NCBI RefSeq assembly: GCF_051020765.1
Contig: NC_134948.1
Span: forward strand, 5,324,501-5,388,500
Source: Lasioglossum baleicum
Taxonomy: Eukaryota; Arthropoda; Insecta; Hymenoptera; Halictidae
Direction of reading: 5' to 3'
DNA: 64,000 bases
How positions within the stretch are numbered: position 1 is the stretch's first letter; every line of letters starts with the position of its first letter. The notes below the pieces were generated by a model. That model made no database searches and was not told the DNA's origin. It was given only the letters and a program-made list of their open reading frames with translations. Below, piece after piece: positions 46,780 through 57,088 of this stretch. The position numbers and the translations under genes were made by a program.

Positions 46780-49700
46780 TTAGTACTCGATGGTGATGGT
46801 CTTCGACTTCAAGTACTCGTTCAGAGCATCCTGGCCGAGGTCCTTGCCGAAACCGGACATCTTGAAGCCGCCGAACGGCGCCGCGACATCGGTCTTGTTG
46901 TACGTGTTGATGAACACCGTGCCAGCTTCGATCTTCTCGGCGAACCTCAATGCTCTGCTGATGTCCTTGGTCAAGACACCGGACGCCAGTCCGTATTCAG
47001 TATTGTTCGCTCTTCTGATCACCTCGTCTAAGTTCTTCGAGTTGAATTTCGAGATCACCATCACTGGACCAAATGACTCCTCCTTGGCTATGTACATGTC
47101 ATCCGTCACGTTCGTGAATATCGTCGGCTCGAAGTACCATCCCGGACGGTTCACTCTATTGCCTCCGTGAACCAAGGTCGCTCCTTCTTGGACCCCGCTA
47201 CGGACGAAGTCCAGAAGCTTGTTCAGATGGGCCTTGTGGTTCTGGGGACCGTGGCTCGTGCTCCTGTCCAGAGGATCGCCTACTGAAATCTTCTTCGTCT
47301 CCTCCACTACTCTCCTCAGGAACTCGTCGTGTATCGACTCCTCCACGAACAGGCGACCTGTTTCGGAGCATTGAAAAGTTAGAGTAAGAGCCAGTATACA
47401 GGGTAATATTAGTTTGCTAAATGGGATACAGTAAACCCTCCTATATAATGCGGAACAAAAATTTCGATCTGTACTAATTCTGAATTAATCGCGTTTTAGG
47501 AGGGCTGACGGTATTTAAATTTGTTGGACCGCGTAATTAGCACAAACAGTTTACTACAACAGTTCACACGTACCGGCGGCAATGCAGTTCTCTCCCTTGT
47601 TGAAGAACACGCTGTTCATCCCGACCCTGACAGCGTGCTGGATGTCAACGTCCTCGAAAATGACCAGAGGACTCTTGCCCCCGAGCTCCAGAGAGACTTT
47701 CTTCAGATTGCTGACGGCGCAGGACTTCATGATCGACTGTCCGATCTCCGTAGACCCAGTGAACCCGAGCTTCCTGATCAGAGGGTGCTCGCAGATCGCG
47801 TTTCCGGTCACCTTGCCATTCCCCGGTATTATATTCACGACACCAGGCGGGAATCCAGCCCTGACGGTGAGCTCAGCAAATTTTAAAGCTGTTAGAGGTG
47901 AGGCTTGAGCGGGTTTCATCACCACGGTGTTCCCTGCTGCTAAACAGGCCGCCATCTTCCAGGAGAGCATCATCAGGGGATAGTTCCAGGGCGTGACCAG
48001 ACCACACACACCAATTGGTTCTTTGCGGGTGATGGTCAGATTGCGATTAGGCCTGGCATGGGTGATGGGTATCGTGGAGCCTTGGATCTTGTCGCACCAG
48101 CCGGCGAAGTAGCGCCAGGTCTCTATGGACATGCCTATGTGAGTCTTCAGGGCTAGAGTGTAGACTGCGCCGGAGTCCAAGGTCTCTATCGTAGCCAGCT
48201 CTTCCTTGTGCTCCTCCATCAGGTCCGCCAGTCTGAACATTTCCAAGAATTTGTTTAGTAATCAAATCCGCAATCTATTGATTCGATTACACCGGTCAGT
48301 GTTTGATAAGTAGTAACTTACTTGAAGAGGATAGCTCCGCGCTCTCTAGCGCTGATCTTGCTCCACTCGCCTTCTTCGAACGCCTTCTTGGCAGCCTTGA
48401 CCGCTCTGTCCACGTCCTCTACAGACCCACACTCCACCGAACAGATGACGCTCTCGTCGTGAGGGTTGATGGTGGGTATGGCTGTACCCTGACCATTCAC
48501 GAATTCACCATTGATGAACAGTTGCTTGGGGAACTTGAGCTGCCTGTTGTTCGCCTGGATCTCCACTGCGTCGTACTTGACATCTTTAGAAGCGGACACA
48601 CCGCGCGCAGCCATGATCACCGTGCTGGCGAACTGACTGAACACCGGGGCCATGAACACGTCCACGTTCTGCAACGTGACTCCCAGGTTGTCCTTCACCT
48701 CCTCTATCATCCTGACCACGTCCATGCTTGCACCACCTACGACCAATAACTCCATAGAATTCTAATCTCGTTAATCCTTCCAATTCAAGTCTAGACCCTT
48801 ACCGCAGGCGAAGAAGTCGGTGTCGTACTCGATGTCCACGTTCAGGATGCCTTTCCAGATCCTCTTCAAGATCTCGACGGACTTCAACTCATCCTCCGTG
48901 AAATCCACCGCCGTTTCCTCGCACTGCTGGCCGAATTTCTGGGCTGGGATCGTTCTGGTTCCGATCTTGATCCTCTTCACGTTCACGAGATTGCCGTCGA
49001 CGGCACGGATCAGCAGCCCTCCTTCGTGGAGAATACCTACACGATCCTCCACGGTCACCTGGGACAGTTCCTCCGGCAACTGGTCATTGGTCCACAGACT
49101 GGACCCGAACAGACGGACTTCCTCTCCGTCGATCGTCGTCCAGGCACCCGGAGTACTGTCCAAACCACGGATGAAATCGTGAACCTGCTTAGCTGACTTA
49201 GCCCAGTCTATTTTCTGAAGCTCCTTCTTGTTCAACATCGGGTCGTAAGTGGCCCCCTCTTCTGTCTGGACGATCATCGGCGCAGTTCCCTTCGCCACGA
49301 GATCCACCGCCTCTCCCATCGCTTTGATCCCTTCAGGGTAGAGGAAGTTGTTGTACACACTGTCGAGAGTGTCGTCAGCCTCTAGCTTGCAGGACTTCTG
49401 CAGCAAGATCGGCCCAGTGTCGAGGCCGTCGTCGGCCCAGAATATGGAGAAGCCTGCGGTGTTGTCTCCCTCTATCAGGGTCCTAAAAGTGTCGCAGGAA
49501 TTATTGCATTTACTCGTTTCTAGCATTGCAAGGGTGCGGGATGCGCCTTCTCATTTCTCGATGATGCAAAGGTGGGGGTTTTCAGTAGTGAAAAGCGCTA
49601 GATAGAAGATTAATCTAGGCCGCGATCGTTCTCAAAAGTCCCATATTTACGTTTACGATTATGTGGCTATTTTCATAAAGCTGCGACAGCTACATGCTAC

Positions 49701-50675
49701 CGAATAATGCAAATTGCGCCTCGTAAACTAGATTGATCTTTTGTCTATCGCTTTTGACTACTGGAAAGCCACATCTTTGCATTATTGAAAAATGAGAATC
49801 TACACTATTCTCAAGTCAAGGTCTCACAGAATTATTAACGCTTGAATAATTAATTGCAGGTAACAAGCACGCATCCTAAGACAGTGCAAGTATCCATTGA
49901 AAGCATCGAGACTGCGCCCAGATTAATCCCAAGATATCATTAGATTAGCTACGTTATCGAATCGCGACGCTTTTCAATCCTACTTAATGCTATATGCTTC
50001 CTGTTATCGGTTATCGGCGTTCATTCGGAATGCAGAAACTCGATACGTCGAGAAACGGATCCGTAACCGGTTCCGTGACCACACGCACACGCAACCGATT
50101 GATTCACGCCCGCCTTATCCACTTATCTGACTGTTACGCTCGCATATAATCACAGTGGCACAATGTCCACTGAACTCTCGAGCTCTTTCATAACAAGGAT
50201 TCAGATTTCGGGCTATACTAACCAGCTTATAGCACTAGCTCCACGATGCCTGGGTAATATGGAAGGATGATAGCATATGGTCTTGTGGCGAGGATGGTTG
50301 ATCACTTCCATGGGGATGAATTGGCTGCAGAATGGCAACACGTTCAAATCAACCTCGATGCTCTTGTACTGGTCCCAGACCTCCGACAACATCACGCCTT
50401 TGCTCCGCCAGGATTTGATCTTGAACACCGGTGTATTGTCCGCCTTGGCTGTGATCGCTGTGTATGGAAATGTAAAAAAATGGTCACCGGTTTGTCGACG
50501 AGCGTTTCTCGCGAATTGTCGTAATATTAAATGCTTTACCTAACGGATCCTCTCGGCTCCCCTTGTCGGGAATCGTGAAGACACCGGTGACCTGGTGACC
50601 ATTTTGCCTCAATAGCTTGTAAACCTCCGCCGCGAACGGACTCTGGCCGATAATGGCCACTTTAAGCTGCGCCAT
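46780..50675 (-). CDS. ALDH1L1: 10-formyltetrahydrofolate dehydrogenase (ALDH1L1/L2 family), six exons
   Basis: Converts 10-formyl-THF, NADP+ and water to THF, CO2 and NADPH in one-carbon metabolism. Exons (minus strand): 50540-50675, 50223-50457, 48803-49482, 48322-48736, 47574-48232 and 46780-47357. All are GT-AG with consistent phase, giving 900 residues, close to the 902 of the human enzyme. The N-terminal formyltransferase domain starts MAQLKVAIIGQS and carries YHPSILPRHRGA (His109) and WADDGLDTG (Asp). A carrier domain follows with GGASMDVV, whose Ser should hold 4'-phosphopantetheine. The C-terminal aldehyde dehydrogenase has LELGGKSP (Glu), the nucleophile in NKGENCIAAG (Cys), and ends KSKTITIEY. 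No mitochondrial presequence is visible at this start, so it is probably cytosolic like ALDH1L1; an upstream exon could change that. Confidence 0.96.
49483..50222 (-). other. ALDH1L1 intron 2
   Basis: Intron between exons 50223-50457 and 48803-49482, the largest in the gene. It has a GTTAGT donor and a CACTTTTAG acceptor on the minus strand. No other feature seen. Confidence 0.8.
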
Positions 50676-50839
50676 CGTCGTCTGCGATTCAATGAAACCA
50701 ATTAATGCCGATTTTTATTGCGACGGCTACACCACTGGCCGAAACTTTAGTACCTCTATAGTCCGCTTAAACGACTCGAACAACTATAAGTAATTCTTTT
50801 AATTCAATAAGAAACCAAACTGAACAAGACGTTATTCGC

Positions 50840-50870
50840 TAGACTGCGGATTTGTATGCGTATATATAAT
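50840..50870. mobile_element. Left end of the mariner-like MITE family (truncated)
   Basis: TAGACTGCGGATTTGTATGC matches the left terminal repeat of the complete copies. No matching right end follows within 250 bp. It lies just upstream of the ALDH1L1 start codon (minus-strand gene). Confidence 0.5.
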
Positions 50871-51509
50871 TTTTTTGCGTTAATTGCCAGACGTGGAAAC
50901 CAAATAGAAATTTATCTTTCTTTTAAAATTGTACGTAAATTATATATAGAGGATTCTCAATGGTTTTGGCCGGTAGTGTACGGACACGTACGCACAGCCT
51001 GTTAGTTTGTATGGTATGTATTTCGTATATACATACCTCCGAATGTTACCTAATTGGTGCGATCGTTGTCAAATTTTGCTTGTGCTGTGTTTGTTAAGCA
51101 AGCTGCAAAGAAAAGATATGATAAGGAGGAGAACCGGGGTGGTGGATGCGAACGGTGCCTCTAAATCATGCGATTCCGGGCTGTCACCTCTACCGTATGC
51201 TATCCTTCACCGAGACTACTGTTGTTATATTTTTGGTGTACCGTATTCGGTGCCCCGAGTTGTTACCGATGTTTACAAACACCGTTTGCGTTAGCGGATT
51301 AGAATGTAATTTCGAATAGAGTTACGTACGGAACTCACGACGTACGGGCGCCAGGAGAGAAAGTTTTTCAGCAGCAGCATCAAGAGATAGGTTCCACGTT
51401 CACTTTCTCGTCTACCGCGCTCGTTTGCGGACCGTTCACTTGAACACTTGATTATTGTAACACCTCAACGTGCTCGGAGGTATCGACTGAACCAGGCTCC
51501 ATCCAGTGC

Positions 51510-51519
51510 GTTTATATAA
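51510..51519 (-). promoter_or_regulatory. Candidate TATA box for ALDH1L1
   Basis: On the minus strand the sequence reads CTTATATAAACGC, about 840 bp upstream of the start codon. If used, transcription would begin near 51480 and the 5' UTR would be long or contain an intron. The motif is nearly symmetric, so its direction is not certain. Confidence 0.3.
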
Positions 51520-51721
51520 GCTAACTGTATCGCGCAGCCGGGGGTCAAGAAGTCGCTGAGAAATTGCGATTCACACTTATCTTCGAGAGCTCTCGATAAG
51601 CTAATGTGAATCGGCACGCGTGTTCTACGGTACTTCCCACCAGCAAATTCGGCGAATTTTGCAATTTCATTTGTATTGCATAATCCCGAAAAGTCTACCG
51701 TATGGGGTCGTTCTTCATTTA

Positions 51722-51960
51722 TCCCTCAGCACTCGACTTGTGACTCAGAGTCGCCACTAAAAATTGCTGTACCATTATTCGAAATATTGTCTAAGATCTC
51801 TTTTGTTTCGTCTTAAATTTTATTATACTTTTTTCATTAGTCGGACTATATTTTAACCTGACTATTTTACATTACTTCGTCAAAATAACGAGAATGTATC
51901 TATCCAAATTTTTGATAATACATACTCGAAGAAATAATTTTTGTTCGGACGCGCTTTATA
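51722..51960. mobile_element. piggyBac-like MITE, partial copy
   Basis: The left end CCCTCAGCACTCG is followed by GCCACTAAAAATTGCTG and CCATTATTCGAAATATTGT, which match the copies at 9964 and (inverted) at 53837-54093. The right end could not be placed with confidence, so the end coordinate is approximate. Confidence 0.5.
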
Positions 51961-52569
51961 ATCTCGATAATCGCGTATTAAAAATATTAGAACGCGTCCC
52001 GCAAACCTAGTGTCAAATAAAGATTTAAAACCGTTTTGTAAAAGTATGGTATGGTAGATAAAAAAGGAAAGAATCGTAAATGAAATATTCAATTTGTTTA
52101 TTCTTTACAGTAATGAAACGCCGTGATCGCAAAATGATCGAAATATCAGGAACCGTTTCGAAACTTCAGCGAAAAGGTGCAACATGGTGCAACATTGGAC
52201 CACGGAAGTTGCGCATCATTTTTGTGTACATATTGTAATGTAAATATAGTTTGCGATATATTTTCGCGTTCAAGTTCGGACCAGTACGAACAGGTTTGTC
52301 TGAAAGATTCCGCCTATCGTGGGTCATTGGTCATTGATAAGCTGTTTACTGGACCAGTCTTGAAACTGGTTCGAGTCGGTTTCGAATCTGGAATCGAAAC
52401 ATTCTCGCTGACGGTGTGTGGCATAACGTCGTAGACGTAATTTCTGCAAAAATATTGATAAGAATGCGATTCGGCGAAAACCTGTCATTTTCATCTTGTT
52501 GTCAGTTTACATAAGCACAGCGATGACAAAAAGAGCGATTATTTACACTATTAGACTATAGGATATACA
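51961..52569. other. Intergenic sequence between ALDH1L1 and RED
   Basis: AT-rich sequence with no supported gene. The 85-codon frame at 52177-52434 has no recognisable features. Confidence 0.45.
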
Positions 52570-52575
52570 TTTAAT
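52570..52575 (-). terminator. Polyadenylation signal ATTAAA (RED)
   Basis: TTTAAT on the plus strand, i.e. the common variant ATTAAA on the minus strand, 50 bp after the RED stop codon. Confidence 0.45.
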
Positions 52576-52624
52576 TACATTCATCGAGATTAACATTAAA
52601 AATAAGAGCGTGGTTCAGGTTGCT

Positions 52625-54602
52625 CTAATATCTCGGCACTTTGAATTCCGATCCACCGTCCATCACGGTACTCGGTTTCCTCTTGTTCATGATATTTTGA
52701 ATTTTCTGCCATTCCCTGTCTAACTCTGCCTTCTCGTTCTTCTCCTTGTTATATTTCCTCGTCCTTCGGCCGTCAGCCATTTTCACGCCGTACTGGAACG
52801 CTGCTTTCGGCAGGGCCTCTTTGTTGTTCATGTATTCGCTGTACTCTTCCGGTGTGTCGAAGTCCCATCTTCCGATAGGACCCTTCTTGTTGCCGAGGTC
52901 CATTTTCGTGTAATCGACCTCATCATCCGAGTCGTCTATCGCGTCCTGCATCTCGTCCAAACCAGGGTAACATTCCGCGTATCCTTCAGGCTCTGCTGCC
53001 AACTTGTTCAGCAAGGCTCCTTTCTTCGGAGCACTGGTGTCCACCGTCGGTGGTGCAACGCTTGGTAATTGAGGAGCATTCGCAGTGTCATCCGTATCCA
53101 AAGTATTCTCCGGTTTGTCGAAGTACGATCCCTTCTTCTTCTCCCTGGACTGAATCAAATCCTTCTTGCCAATCGCAGGAACATAGTCCCCGATATCCCC
53201 GTAGATACTTTCGTCCTGCGGCCTCGGCGCGATGTCCATATCGTTCATGTCGTCCGGCCTTGATCTACCATCCTTATTCTTTTTCCCCTTCTTCCCGTGA
53301 CGATTACCTTGCCGCAAATACGACAATATTTGCGCCAGTTTGTTGATTACTATGTCGTTCGTCGTCAAAGTGGGAGTGTTATCGACTGTGGGCACATCTG
53401 CTTTGCTTCTGATCAGGGTAGTCGGTATGTCAACGTCCGCGTTCTCGTCGTCCAGCTCTATTATGTAGGCCATGCGACCCGGCGTGAACAACTCGTTCCT
53501 CTCGACCACTTTCGACTTCATCGTCATCACGGTTTTGTAAACGTTCCGACCGATTTTCGTCTTGAACTGCATCTCGTCATCCTTCTTCTCCGGCTCCTTC
53601 TTCTCCTTCACTTTGTCCTTCGGCTTCACCAGCTTCTCCATCTCCTGCTCCTGCTCATGCTCTTTCGCCTCGATCTCGCTGCGTACCTGTCGAGCAAGAC
53701 TTGCTTCGAAAAAAGATTCTTTTCTGTGCCCTTCTACCTTTTATTTTTTCTAATAGATATGATAATATTATCACGTCTTAAATGATAAAAAGCTTTATTT
53801 ATTTCTCGGTATTATGGTATGGAAATTAATTGTTTATTAACCCTTGGCACTCGGAGCTGTTTTAACTCGAAAATTAAACATTTCTTCCGACCCAAAATAT
53901 TTCCATTACCTATTATTTTTGAAATTTTATGAATATGTAATTGGTACAATACCTCGGACAATATCTACATGTTTAGTAATCGATTAGATACTGATATATT
54001 TAAATTCTGAAGAATGTAAACAATATTTTGAATAATAGCACAGCAATTTTTAGTGGCATCTCTCACAGTTGCTGTTCGAATGCTAAGGATTAAAAAATTT
54101 GGATTCGTACCTTCTGCAGAAGAGCATAATCCAACCCTTTCACCAAGTGAGTATGCTCCATATCACCACCCAAGAATTTCGACTGTTGGATCATTTGCCT
54201 CCTACGTTCGGCAGCGTCCATACCCGACTTCAAATCTGGCGCTACAGCTCTATACGCGCTGGCACTGTTCATTGGATCCTCTGTCTGATAATCCTGGTTG
54301 GTACCGTCTCTACGTTCCCTGGCTCTGTCTCTGTATTTCTCCGCCAGCTCTGCCATCTTATCTTCTTCCTGCTTCTTCAACTTGGCGTAGAAGCTCTTCT
54401 TCTTTCTTCTGAGCTCTGCTCGACTACCACCGCTAACATTTGGAGTCTGTGCAGTCTTGGCGCTAGCATCTCTAGCAGTTCCAGGTACAGATGCAGGGGT
54501 TGCTGATGGAACCGATGCTCTCGGAGTCATCAGCAACTTGCGGAAATCATCGTTCGTTAAACGCACGGACATCCCCATGTCTTCCTCCGTTGTGTCCGGC
54601 AT
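52625..54602 (-). CDS. IK: Protein RED (IK), spliceosomal B-complex factor
   Basis: RED is a nuclear splicing factor that joins the spliceosome at the B-complex stage with SMU1 and is also needed for mitosis. Two exons on the minus strand: 54111-54602 and 52625-53686, phase 0, GTACGA donor and CTCGACAG acceptor, giving 517 residues. Conserved blocks: LTNDDFRKLLMTPRA near the N-terminus; RRKKKSFYAKLKKQEEDK; AEKYRDRARERRDG; KFLGGDMEHTHLVKGLDYAL; RNELFTPGRMAY; TLTTNDIVINKLAQIL; and near the C-terminus GNKKGPIGRWDFDTPEEYS and NKEALPKAAFQYGVK. The Arg-Glu/Arg-Asp dipeptide run that gave the mammalian protein its name is missing: after DIGDYVPAIGKKD only a short basic segment precedes GSYFDKPENT. 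The start is supported by a short acidic N-terminus followed directly by the first conserved block. Confidence 0.96.
53837..54093. mobile_element. piggyBac-like MITE inside the RED intron
   Basis: TTAA then CCCTTGGCACTCG at the left (53837-53853), and CGAATGCTAAGGA then TTAA at the right (54077-54093): terminal inverted repeats inside TTAA target duplications. 257 bp, no coding frame. It fills most of the RED intron (53687-54110) and ends only 17 bp from the first exon's splice donor. Confidence 0.75.
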
Positions 54603-55117
54603 TTTTGTGTTTGTTGTGGTTGGATCCCTTTAATGGAATTGAGGTTATGTTTACTGAGAAACTGAACAACCAGTTGGACAAATGGGTAATATTTCTTTTC
54701 TGAATTCTAATTAAATTAGCATATGCTACTTACGATTAGTATTGTCAAATTCACGGAACAGGCTCGGTAGAGTCGCTAATATAAATCATTGAATTGTTTA
54801 ACAGCAATATCAGACCAAGGAAGATGTCAAATTTGTCAACACGATGAAATGGACCCTAGCCATCTATCAGTAGCTGCTTGAAACCACAATTCCTTCTGGC
54901 TCGTCGTTGGTAATGTAGACTCCCGATTACTATGACAACTGATGGTAATGGCGGAGACTGTGTATCGGAGTAGAAACCTAAACCACCGACGGTAATTCCA
55001 AAAATGATGTACATTTAATATTGTAATTTTCTTGGTAAATAAACAACATTACAATAATTAATGTGTTCTTTCTTCCCTACCCTTCTACATAACCATTTCC
55101 GAATTCGACATCTTTTC
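54603..55117. other. RED upstream region and intergenic sequence
   Basis: Presumed promoter of RED (minus strand). No TATA box or other decisive site seen; no supported gene. Confidence 0.4.
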
Positions 55118-56928
55118 CGAAAATTTCAAAAATACTTTCTCAATTTTCGAGATTTCCGTCGCCAATTTCGACCGTCTGACTCTGAAATCCCGAAAATTGA
55201 GAAAGTATTAGGAGCACATGATATCGAAGGAGGTGGCACGAAATTCAGTAGTAGAACTCAACGACAAGTCAGACGGTCGAAAATTTTCGAAAATCTCGAA
55301 AATTGGAATTGTATTAGGAGCATATGATATCGAAGGAGGTGGCACGAAATTCAGTAGTAGAACTCAACGACAAGTCAGACGGTCGAAAATTTTCGAAAAT
55401 CTCGAAAATTGGAATTGTATTAGGAGCATATGATATCGAAGGAGGTGGCACGAAATTCAGTAGTAGAACTCAACGACAAGTCAGACGGTCGAAAATTTTC
55501 GAAAATCCCGAAAATTGAGAAAGTATTAGGAGCACATGATATCGAAGGAGGTGGCACGAAATTCAGTAGTAGAACTCAACGACAAGTCAGACGGTCGAAA
55601 ATATTCGAAAATCTCGAAAAATTGGAATTGTATTAGGAGCATATGATATCGAAGGAGGTGGCACGAAATTCAGTAGTAGAACTCGACGACAAGTCAGACG
55701 GCCGAAAACTGGCGAAAATTTTCGAAAATCCCGAAATTCGAGAAAGTATTAGGAGCATATGATATCGAAGGAGGTGGCACGAAATTCAGTAGTAGAACTC
55801 AACGACAAGTCAGACGGTCGAAAATTTTCGAAAATCCCGAAAATTGAGAAAGTATTAGGAGCACATGATATCGAAGGAGGTGGCACGAAATTCAGTAGTA
55901 GAACTCAACGACAAGTCAGACGGCCGAAAATTTTCGTAAATTTTCAAAAATCCCGAAAATTGAGAAAGTATTAGGAGCACATGATATCGAAGGAGGTGGC
56001 ACGAAATTCAGTAGTAGAACTCAACGACAAGTCAGACGGTCGAAAATTTTCGAAAATCTCGAAAATTGGAATTGTATTAGGAGCATATGATATCGAAGGA
56101 GGTGGCACGAAATTCAGTAGTAGAACTCGACGACAAGTCAGACGGCCGAAAATTGGCGAAATTTTTCGAAAATCCCGAAAATCGAGAAAGTATTAGGAGC
56201 ATATGATATCGAAGGAGGTGGCACGAAATTCAGTAGTAGAACTCAACGACAAGTCAGAGGGTCGAAAATTTTCGAAAATCTCGAAAATTGAGAAAGTATT
56301 AGGAGCACATGATATCGAAGGAGGTGGCACGAAATTCAGTAGTAGAACTCAACGACAAGTCAGACGGTCGAAAATTTTCGAAAATCTCGAAAATTGAGAA
56401 AGTATTAGGAGCACATGATATCGAAGGAGGTGGCACGAAATTCAGTAGTAGAACTCAACGACAAGTCAGACGGTCGAAAATTTTCGAAAATCTCGAAAAT
56501 TGGAATTGTATTAGGAGCATATGATATCGAAGGAGGTGGCACGAAATTCAGTAGTAGAACTCAACGACAAGTCAGACGGTCGAAAATTTTCGAAAGTCCC
56601 GAAAATTGAGAAAGTATTAGGAGCACATGATATCGAAGGAGGTGGCACGAAATTCAGTAGTAGAACTCAACGACAAGTCAGACGGTCGAAAATTTTCGAA
56701 AATCTCGAAAATTGGAATTGTATTAGGAGCATATGATATCGAAGGAGGTGGCACGAAATTCAGTAGTAGAACTCGACGACAAGTCAGACGGCCGAAAATT
56801 GGCGAAAATTTTCGAAAGTCCCGAAAATTGAGAAAGTATTAGGAGCACATGATATCGAAGGAGGTGGCACGAAATTCAGTAGTAGAACTCGACGACAAGT
56901 CAGACGGTCGAAAATTTTCGAAAATTGA
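55118..56928. repeat. 106-bp tandem satellite, 16 units plus an inverted partial unit
   Basis: The landmark ATGATATCGAAGGAGGTGG starts at 55218, 55324, 55430, 55536, 55643, 55759, 55865, 55981, 56087, 56203, 56309, 56415, 56521, 56627, 56733 and 56849. Spacings are 106 bp in ten intervals, 107 in one and 116 in four. Each unit holds a GGTGGCACGAAATTC core, CAAGTCAGACGG, and a palindromic box TCGAAAATTTTCGA. Two linker types alternate: GAAAATTGAGAAAGTATTAG and GAAAATTGGAATTGTATTAG. The 116-bp units mostly carry an extra GGCGAAAATT. A partial unit in reverse orientation occupies about 55131-55187. The array lies between the RED 5' end and the aspartylglucosaminidase 3' end. Confidence 0.97.
55131..55209. 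repeat. Hairpin at the satellite edge (19-bp perfect arms)
   Basis: AATACTTTCTCAATTTTCG at 55131-55149 is the exact reverse complement of 55191-55209, the first linker of the array. The bases in between continue as an imperfect inverted copy of the long unit type. Confidence 0.9.
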
Positions 56929-57012
56929 GTTTTTCAAGGTGTCGAAATCGGGAAGTAGGAAAAATTGACGGTTCAATAAATAAATACACAGATATGCTTT
57001 TTATCGTGTTTC

Positions 57013-57018
57013 TTTATT
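57013..57018 (-). terminator. Polyadenylation signal AATAAA (aspartylglucosaminidase)
   Basis: TTTATT on the plus strand, 71 bp past the stop codon of the minus-strand gene and some 85 bp clear of the satellite. Confidence 0.6.
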
Positions 57019-57088
57019 TATTCATTGTATTAATAATTTTTTTTAAACAATACAATACATTGGAAAGAATATAGATGCAATCACACTT

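Noticed and set aside
46480..47031. 183-codon plus-strand frame
   Set aside because: Its second half is the antisense of ALDH1L1 exon 6, which is clearly coding on the other strand.
48233..48321. MITE-like end AATCCGCAATCTA in ALDH1L1 intron 4
   Set aside because: The intron is only 89 bp; the match is short and has no partner end. Treated as chance.
53297..53785. 162-codon plus-strand frame
   Set aside because: Antisense shadow of RED exon 2.
55218..56842. Row of overlapping 64-71-codon frames starting MISKEVARNSV
   Set aside because: They are the same satellite unit read across two copies; frame shifts every 106 bp and stops recur at the same place. Not genes.
55118..56928. Possible CRISPR array
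   Set aside because: The whole unit repeats; there are no unique spacers, and the genome is eukaryotic.
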